DNA from: Rubrivivax sp.
GTDB taxonomy: Bacteria; Pseudomonadota; Gammaproteobacteria; Burkholderiales; Burkholderiaceae_C
Assembly: GCA_020851615.1 (NCBI GenBank)
Contig: JADZCL010000189.1
Span: 1-5,386, forward strand
Direction of reading: 5' to 3'
Length of the DNA: 5,386 nucleotides
Positions 1 to 5,386 of the stretch are shown here, in pieces. Numbering within the stretch: the first letter of the stretch is position 1; the number at the start of each line of letters is the position of its first letter. The notes under the pieces are model-generated. The model was not told the origin of the DNA, searched no databases, and saw only the letters and a program-made list of their open reading frames with translations. Both the position numbers and the translations under genes were made by a program.

Positions 1-2081
<2,081 letters not shown>

Positions 2082-2119
2082 GGTGTCGATGGTTTCCACG
2101 GCCGCCGCGAGGGCGTGCC

Positions 2120-2125
2120 TACAAT
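2120..2125 (+). promoter_or_regulatory. Probable -10 element for the SET-birA-SPOR operon
   Basis: TACAAT matches the sigma-70 -10 consensus at five of six positions and stands out in GC-rich surroundings. A TG lies four bases upstream, one base off an extended -10. I see no good -35 at 16-18 bp; the nearest candidate, TTTCCA at 2093-2098, is 21 bp away. Transcription would start near 2131-2133, giving a leader of about 50 nt before the ATG at 2185. No comparably good promoter is visible for topB on the other strand. Confidence 0.55.
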
Positions 2126-2133
2126 GCGCTCTT

Positions 2134-2164
2134 CACACGCGCGCACGCATGCACACGCGCGCGC
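2134..2164. repeat. 31-bp alternating pyrimidine-purine tract (potential Z-DNA)
   Basis: From 2134 to 2164 every pyrimidine is followed by a purine without a break, using only CG, CA and TG steps. It contains an 11-bp direct repeat, CACACGCGCGC, at 2134-2144 and 2152-2162 (18-bp period) with GCATGC between the copies. Such tracts are the classic sequence class able to flip to left-handed Z-DNA under negative supercoiling. The tract starts about nine bases after the -10 hexamer, in the shared control region of topB and the SET gene, and covers one possible SET start codon at 2149. The sequence property is certain; a function is not shown. Confidence 0.7.
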
Positions 2165-2184
2165 CCATGATCCCAATGTACCGA

Positions 2185-2685
2185 ATGAACAAGACCGCGC
2201 AAGCGCGCCCGCATTCCACTCCCGCCCAAGGCGCGGGCCGGCGCCTGCAGGTGCGGCGTTCGGGCGTGCACGGCAAGGGCGTCTACGCGCTGCGCGCGAT
2301 TGCCGCGGGCGAGCCGCTGATCGAGTACACCGGAGAGGTCATCGACTGGCCCGAGGCGCTGCGCCGACACCCGCACGACCCGCGCGATCCGCACCACACC
2401 TTCTATTTCAGCCTCGACGACGGCGGCCACGTCATCGACGCCAAGGTCGGCGGCAACGCCTCGCGCTGGATCAACCACGCCTGCGAGCCCAATTGCGAGG
2501 CCGACGAGGAGGACGGCCGGGTCTTCATCCGCGCGTTGCGCGACATCGAGCCCGGCGAGGAGCTCTTCTACGACTACGGCCTGGTGATCGACGAACGCTA
2601 CACGGCCAAGCTCAAGCGCGAATATGCCTGCCGCTGCGGCAGCCCGCAGTGCCGCGGGACGATGCTCGCTCCCAAGCGGCGCTGA
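2185..2685 (+). CDS. SET-domain protein-lysine N-methyltransferase
   Basis: Predicted cytoplasmic enzyme that transfers methyl groups from S-adenosylmethionine to a lysine on a protein; the substrate is unknown. With the ATG at 2185 it has 166 residues and is almost all SET domain: GVHGKGVYA (27-35, cofactor-binding GxG), EYTGEV (47-52), RWINHACEPNCE (94-105, the NHxCxPNC motif) and ELFYDYG (126-132, catalytic Tyr131). A post-SET motif, CRCGSPQCRG, supplies Cys149, Cys151 and Cys156, which with Cys104 make the usual zinc site. No signal peptide or membrane segment is seen. In-frame ATGs also occur at 2149, 2167 and 2176, and none has a convincing ribosome binding site; 2185 was chosen because it leaves a short lead-in to the domain. 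It diverges from topB and lies 22 bp before birA. Family is secure, start codon uncertain. Confidence 0.92.
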   Translation: MNKTAQARPHSTPAQGAGRRLQVRRSGVHGKGVYALRAIAAGEPLIEYTGEVIDWPEALRRHPHDPRDPHHTFYFSLDDGGHVIDAKVGGNASRWINHACEPNCEADEEDGRVFIRALRDIEPGEELFYDYGLVIDERYTAKLKREYACRCGSPQCRGTMLAPKRR

Positions 2686-2707
2686 CGCGCGCACCGCCGG
2701 CCCGGAC

Positions 2708-3553
2708 GTGAACGCCCCGCCCGCGCTGCCCTGGAAGCCTGAGCGCCTGCAGGGTCAGCTGCAGCAGATGCTGCCCGGGCTGCGCCTGGAGGTGGTGGCC
2801 TGCACGGGCTCGACCAGCACCGACCTGCTGCGGCGCCTGCAACGTGGCGTGCATGAGCCGGTGCTGCGCGTGGCCGAGCAGCAGACCGGCGGGCGCGGCC
2901 GTCAGGGCCGCAGCTGGGTAGCTGCGCCGGAGGCTGCGCTGACCTTCTCGCTGGCGCTGCCCCTGGCGCCGCTGGACTGGTCGGGGCTCTCGCTGGCGGT
3001 TGGCGTGGTGCTGGCTGATGCCATCGAGCCGCAGCCGGCGCGTCTGCAACTCAAGTGGCCCAACGACCTCTGGCTGGCCGATGGCCCGGACAGCTGGCGC
3101 AAGCTTGGCGGCATCCTGATCGAGACGCTGCCGCTGCCTGGCGGGGCGCGCGGCTGCGTGATCGGCGTGGGCCTGAACGTCGGCCCCTTTGCGGGTGCGG
3201 GCGAACTGAGCAGCGGCTACGCCTGCGTGCAGGAGCTTGACGCCAGGCTCACGCCGCCGGCGCTGCTGGCGCGGGTGGCGCCAGCCCTGCTTGCGGGCCT
3301 GCAGCGCTTCGAGCAAGGTGGCTTTGCGGCGTTTGCCTCCGCTTACGCGCGGCGCGACCTGCTGCGCGGCCTCGCCGTCGCGACCTCACTGGCCGAGCAC
3401 CCCGCTGGCGTGGCCGTCGGCGTCAACGTCAGCGGTGCCCTGGCCTTGCGCACGGCCGCGGGCGTCGTGCACCTGCACAGCGGCGAGATCAGCGTGCGCC
3501 CGGCGTCCACGGCGAGCGCGGCGGCACTGCGGGCCTGCGGCGGAGCGGCCTGA
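2708..3553 (+). CDS. birA: Biotin--[acetyl-CoA-carboxylase] ligase, catalytic-domain-only form
   Basis: Activates biotin with ATP to biotinyl-5'-AMP and attaches it to the conserved lysine of biotin carboxyl carrier domains, notably AccB of acetyl-CoA carboxylase. The 281-residue protein shows GRGRQGRSW (62-70, biotinyl-AMP binding loop), KWPNDLW (116-122), KLGGILIE (132-139), GVGLNV (153-158) and a C-terminal small domain ending in SGEISVRP. It lacks the N-terminal helix-turn-helix of E. coli BirA, so it should not repress biotin genes itself. The STN motif of the family reads Ser35-Thr36-Ser37. The GTG at 2708 is preferred because it keeps the normal lead-in of about 25 residues; an ATG at 2768 would begin only 14 residues before the STN region. 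The gene follows the SET gene by 22 bp and its TGA is one base from the next ATG. Confidence 0.95.
   Translation: MNAPPALPWKPERLQGQLQQMLPGLRLEVVACTGSTSTDLLRRLQRGVHEPVLRVAEQQTGGRGRQGRSWVAAPEAALTFSLALPLAPLDWSGLSLAVGVVLADAIEPQPARLQLKWPNDLWLADGPDSWRKLGGILIETLPLPGGARGCVIGVGLNVGPFAGAGELSSGYACVQELDARLTPPALLARVAPALLAGLQRFEQGGFAAFASAYARRDLLRGLAVATSLAEHPAGVAVGVNVSGALALRTAAGVVHLHSGEISVRPASTASAAALRACGGAA
3541..3545 (+). promoter_or_regulatory. Ribosome binding site for the SPOR-domain gene
   Basis: CGGAG lies inside the last codons of birA, nine bases before the ATG at 3555. It supports this start and suggests translational coupling, since ribosomes finishing birA stop at TGA (3551-3553), one base before the new start. 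Confidence 0.6.
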
Positions 3554-3554
3554 G

Positions 3555-4271
3555 ATGCTGCGTGCCTTGCTTCTCGTGCTGCTGCTGGCGAATGCGGGCT
3601 TCTTCGCGTGGTCGCAGGACTGGCTTGCGCCCTGGTTGCCGGCCCGCAGCGAGAGGCGGGAGCCTGAGCGACTGGCCGCGCAGGTGCAGCCCGAGCGCGT
3701 GCGTGTGCTCACCGCCGGTGCGGCCAGTGCAGCGGCGGCCGCGGCCGCGGCCTCGGTGGCGGTACAGGATGCGGGTGAGCACGAGGCCGCCCCACTGTGC
3801 CTGGAGGCTGGCCCCTTCACCGACGCCGCCGCACGCGCGGCGCTGGTGCTGCTGGCCGAGCACGGTGTGCCTGATGGGGCCGTGGAGCGCGAGGTCGTCG
3901 CTCGCAACCACACCTGGGGCGTCGTGATCGGTCGCCTGTCGGACCGCGAAGCCCTGCGCGTGCGGGCCGAGGAACTGCGGCGGCTCAACATCCGCCACGA
4001 GGAGCTCACGACGCCGCCTGCGCTCGTGCCGGCGCTGCGCCTGGGCAACTTCAGCGACCGCTACGGTGCCGAGACGGCCCTGGCGCAACTGACAGGCAAG
4101 GGCGTGCGTGACGCGCGCGTCGTGCCGCTGCCGCTGGGCCCGACCCAGCAATGGCTGCGGGCGACGAATGCCAATGCCGAGTTGCAGACGCGCCTGAAGA
4201 GCCTGCCCCCCGAGCGCCTGGAGCGCGGCTTCCAGCCCTGCGTGCAAAGGCCCCAGCCGGCGCCGGGTTGA
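3555..4271 (+). CDS. Membrane-anchored SPOR-domain protein
   Basis: 238-residue protein with one N-terminal membrane segment (about residues 4-20, rich in Leu and Ala and ending FFAWSQ), an Arg/Glu-rich linker with an eight-alanine run (59-66), and a periplasmic part. Residues about 158-200 fit a SPOR repeat (LGNFSDRYGAETALAQL followed by GVRDARVV); a more divergent copy may lie at about 80-150 (CLEAGPF...). SPOR domains in this family bind glycan strands lacking stem peptides, often at the septum, so a cell-envelope role is likely but not shown. There are only two cysteines, Cys82 and Cys229, one at the start and one near the end of the periplasmic part. The start at 3555 is supported by CGGAG nine bases upstream and by the membrane segment beginning at once. 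It is the last gene of the plus-strand run. Confidence 0.83.
   Translation: MLRALLLVLLLANAGFFAWSQDWLAPWLPARSERREPERLAAQVQPERVRVLTAGAASAAAAAAAASVAVQDAGEHEAAPLCLEAGPFTDAAARAALVLLAEHGVPDGAVEREVVARNHTWGVVIGRLSDREALRVRAEELRRLNIRHEELTTPPALVPALRLGNFSDRYGAETALAQLTGKGVRDARVVPLPLGPTQQWLRATNANAELQTRLKSLPPERLERGFQPCVQRPQPAPG
3735..3752 (+). repeat. Three tandem copies of GCGGCC inside the SPOR gene
   Basis: Three exact hexamers encode most of the alanine run (residues 59-66) between the membrane anchor and the SPOR part. Each hexamer adds two codons, so copy-number change would lengthen or shorten the linker without breaking the frame. Overlapping NotI sites (GCGGCCGC) occur at 3735 and 3741. Confidence 0.6.
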
Positions 4272-4292
4272 GCCGCAGCGGGGAGTGCAGCT

Positions 4293-4302
4293 CGCGATCG
4301 CG
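4293..4302. other. 10-bp palindrome in the convergent intergenic gap
   Basis: CGCGATCGCG is a perfect palindrome in the 35-bp gap between the stop of the SPOR gene (4271) and the stop of the permease gene (4307). There is no loop and no T-run on either strand, so it is not a convincing intrinsic terminator. It could be chance in GC-rich DNA or a protein-binding site. Confidence 0.3.
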
Positions 4303-4306
4303 CCGT

Positions 4307-5077
4307 TCAGTCGGCCTGGCTGCCGCGGTGCGCCCAGGCCGTGGTGCGCTTCTCAACCCAGCTGAAGAGCTCGTACATGGCCATGGCCATCGCGCCGATG
4401 GTGACCAGGCCGGCAAAGGCCAGTGGCATGCGCTGTTGGCTGCCGGCGGTCTGCATCAGGTAGCCGATGCCGGAGTCGCCCGCCGTCATCTCGGCCAGCA
4501 CGGTGCCCACGAAGGCCAGCGTGATGGCGATCTTGAGCGAGCCGTAGAAGTAGGGCATCGAGCGCGGCAGGCCGACCTTGACGAGCACGTCCCAGCGGCG
4601 CGCGCCCAGGACTCGCAGCACGTCCTCGAGCTCGGGCTCGAGTGTGGCCAGGCCGGTGGCGATGTTGACCGTGATGGGGAAGAAGCTGATCAGGAAAGCG
4701 GTCAGGATGCCCGGCCCCAGCCCGATGCCGAACCACACGACCAGGATGGGCACGACCGCTGCCTTGGGGATGGCATTGAAGGCCACCATCAGCGGGTAGA
4801 GCGCCGTGTACGCCAGGCGCGAGCTGCCGATGACGAAGCCCAGCAGGACGCCCACGAAGATCGATAGCGCAAAGCCCAGCAGCGTCACCCAGAAGGTCTT
4901 CCAGGCGGCGGCCAGCAGCGGCCCCTTGAAGGCGACGAAGTCCTGCGCGATCTGCCACGGGCTCGGGAAGATGTACTCGGGGATCGAGAACACGCTGACG
5001 ATGAGCTGCCACAGCAGCAGGGCCGTGGCCAGGACGACCAGCGGTGACCAGCGCTCCATGCGGCGGGTGATCTTCAT
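4307..5077 (-). CDS. ABC transporter permease, NitT/TauT (SsuC/TauC) type
   Basis: Inner-membrane permease of a binding-protein-dependent importer, 256 residues, the usual size for this family. Hydrophobic segments lie at about 12-31, 62-84, 93-118, 120-142, 181-198 and 219-240, consistent with six membrane helices of the BPD_transp_1 fold. The IPEYIFPSPWQI stretch (32-43) after the first helix is typical of SsuC/TauC-like proteins. The cytoplasmic EAA loop that docks on the ATPase is at 151-171 (EDVLRVLGARRWDV, with Gly158, then LP at 170-171). The ATG at 5077 is chosen because a charged MKITRRMERW precedes helix 1; no strong ribosome binding site is seen. It follows the ATPase gene by 19 bp, so the two are probably one operon. 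Members import sulfonates, taurine, nitrate, thiamine precursors and other small molecules. The binding-protein gene is not in the window, so the substrate cannot be named. Confidence 0.93.
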   Translation of the reverse strand: MKITRRMERWSPLVVLATALLLWQLIVSVFSIPEYIFPSPWQIAQDFVAFKGPLLAAAWKTFWVTLLGFALSIFVGVLLGFVIGSSRLAYTALYPLMVAFNAIPKAAVVPILVVWFGIGLGPGILTAFLISFFPITVNIATGLATLEPELEDVLRVLGARRWDVLVKVGLPRSMPYFYGSLKIAITLAFVGTVLAEMTAGDSGIGYLMQTAGSQQRMPLAFAGLVTIGAMAMAMYELFSWVEKRTTAWAHRGSQAD

Positions 5078-5096
5078 CGGGGCTGCCAGTCGTGTC

Positions 5097-5386
5097 CTAC
5101 TGCGGCAGTGCCGTGGCGGCCTGGCCGTCGGGCTTGCGGAACGCGCCGATGTGCCCGCGCAGCTCGTGCACGATCTCGGTGAATGCCGGCGAGTAGGTGA
5201 GGTCCAGGTCGCGTGGCCGCGGCAGTTCGATGTCGCGCTTGATGACGAAGCGCCCCGGACTGCGGCTCATGCAGTAGACGGTGTCGGCGAGGAAGACGCT
5301 CTCGCGCAGGTCGTGCGTGACGAGGATGACGTTGAAGCGCTGCGCCGCGTGCAGGTCGCGCAGCGTGCACCACAGCTCTTCGCGCG
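5097..5386 (-). CDS. ABC transporter ATP-binding protein, C-terminal part (5' end outside the window)
   Basis: The last 95 residues of an ATPase subunit are visible; the start lies beyond the right edge. The fragment contains the end of the nucleotide-binding domain: FNVILVTHDLRESVFLAD, with the H-loop histidine in VTHD, then MSRSPGRFVIKRDIELPRPR. The SPGR...PRPR pattern is typical of SsuB/TauB-like subunits. The Walker A, signature and Walker B motifs would lie outside. It would energise the permease encoded 19 bp downstream. The stop is TAG at 5097-5099, and the tail (KPDGQAATALPQ) is ordinary for the family. Confidence 0.92.
   Translation of the reverse strand, partial: REELWCTLRDLHAAQRFNVILVTHDLRESVFLADTVYCMSRSPGRFVIKRDIELPRPRDLDLTYSPAFTEIVHELRGHIGAFRKPDGQAATALPQ

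Noticed and set aside
2082..2184. A topB promoter on the minus strand
   Set aside because: Candidates such as TACATT (complement of 2173-2178) lack a partner -35 at normal spacing, so none could be supported.
3489..4247. 252-codon minus-strand open frame opposite the SPOR gene
   Set aside because: Antisense shadow; the plus strand has a membrane anchor, SPOR motif and ribosome binding site in the right order.
4293..4302. HIP1-like GCGATCGC octamer within the palindrome
   Set aside because: HIP1 is a cyanobacterial repeat; a single copy in GC-rich DNA of this kind is best taken as chance.
4272..4306. Bidirectional terminator between the convergent SPOR and permease genes
   Set aside because: The only symmetry is a loopless 10-bp palindrome and a tiny CCG-CAG-CGG stem; there is no T-run on either strand.
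4151..4867. 238-codon plus-strand open frame opposite the permease gene
   Set aside because: Low-complexity translation with no family resemblance, whereas the minus strand encodes a clear six-helix permease.
5074..5373. 99-codon minus-strand open frame at the right edge
   Set aside because: It is out of frame with the ATPase reading that carries the VTHD H-loop and SPGR motif; the translation is Arg/Ala/His-rich noise.

Overview
The window is GC-rich, densely coding DNA from a bacterial chromosome. The gene set and protein styles (a long TopB with a C-terminal zinc module, a BirA without a DNA-binding domain followed by a membrane-anchored SPOR protein, a NitT/TauT-type ABC transporter) suggest a betaproteobacterium of the order Burkholderiales. 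That placement is inference from family knowledge; there is no rRNA or other marker here. I see no mobile element, CRISPR array, tRNA or rRNA.

Layout: (1) 1-2081, minus strand: most of topB, DNA topoisomerase III, whose 3' end lies beyond the left edge. (2) 2082-2184: a divergent intergenic region with a good -10 hexamer (TACAAT) reading rightwards and a 31-bp perfectly alternating pyrimidine-purine tract. (3) 2185-4271, plus strand: a compact three-gene run of a SET-domain lysine methyltransferase with a complete post-SET zinc site, birA (biotin-protein ligase, catalytic part only) and a SPOR-domain envelope protein. The gaps are 22 bp and 1 bp, so co-transcription is likely. (4) 4272-4306: a 35-bp convergent gap with a 10-bp palindrome but no clear terminator. 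(5) 4307-5386, minus strand: a two-gene piece of an ABC importer, with the permease preceded by the 3' end of its ATPase gene, which runs off the right edge.

Functionally these are separate modules. TopB removes links between DNA molecules. The SET protein probably methylates a lysine on a cellular protein. BirA attaches biotin to a lysine on the biotin carboxyl carrier domains of carboxylases. The SPOR protein probably acts at the cell wall. The ABC proteins import a small solute that cannot be named from this piece.

The points most worth a second look are the eukaryote-like SET enzyme leading the birA operon and sharing a control region with a topoisomerase gene, and the potential Z-DNA tract in that control region. 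I do not see a clearly new multi-gene system.
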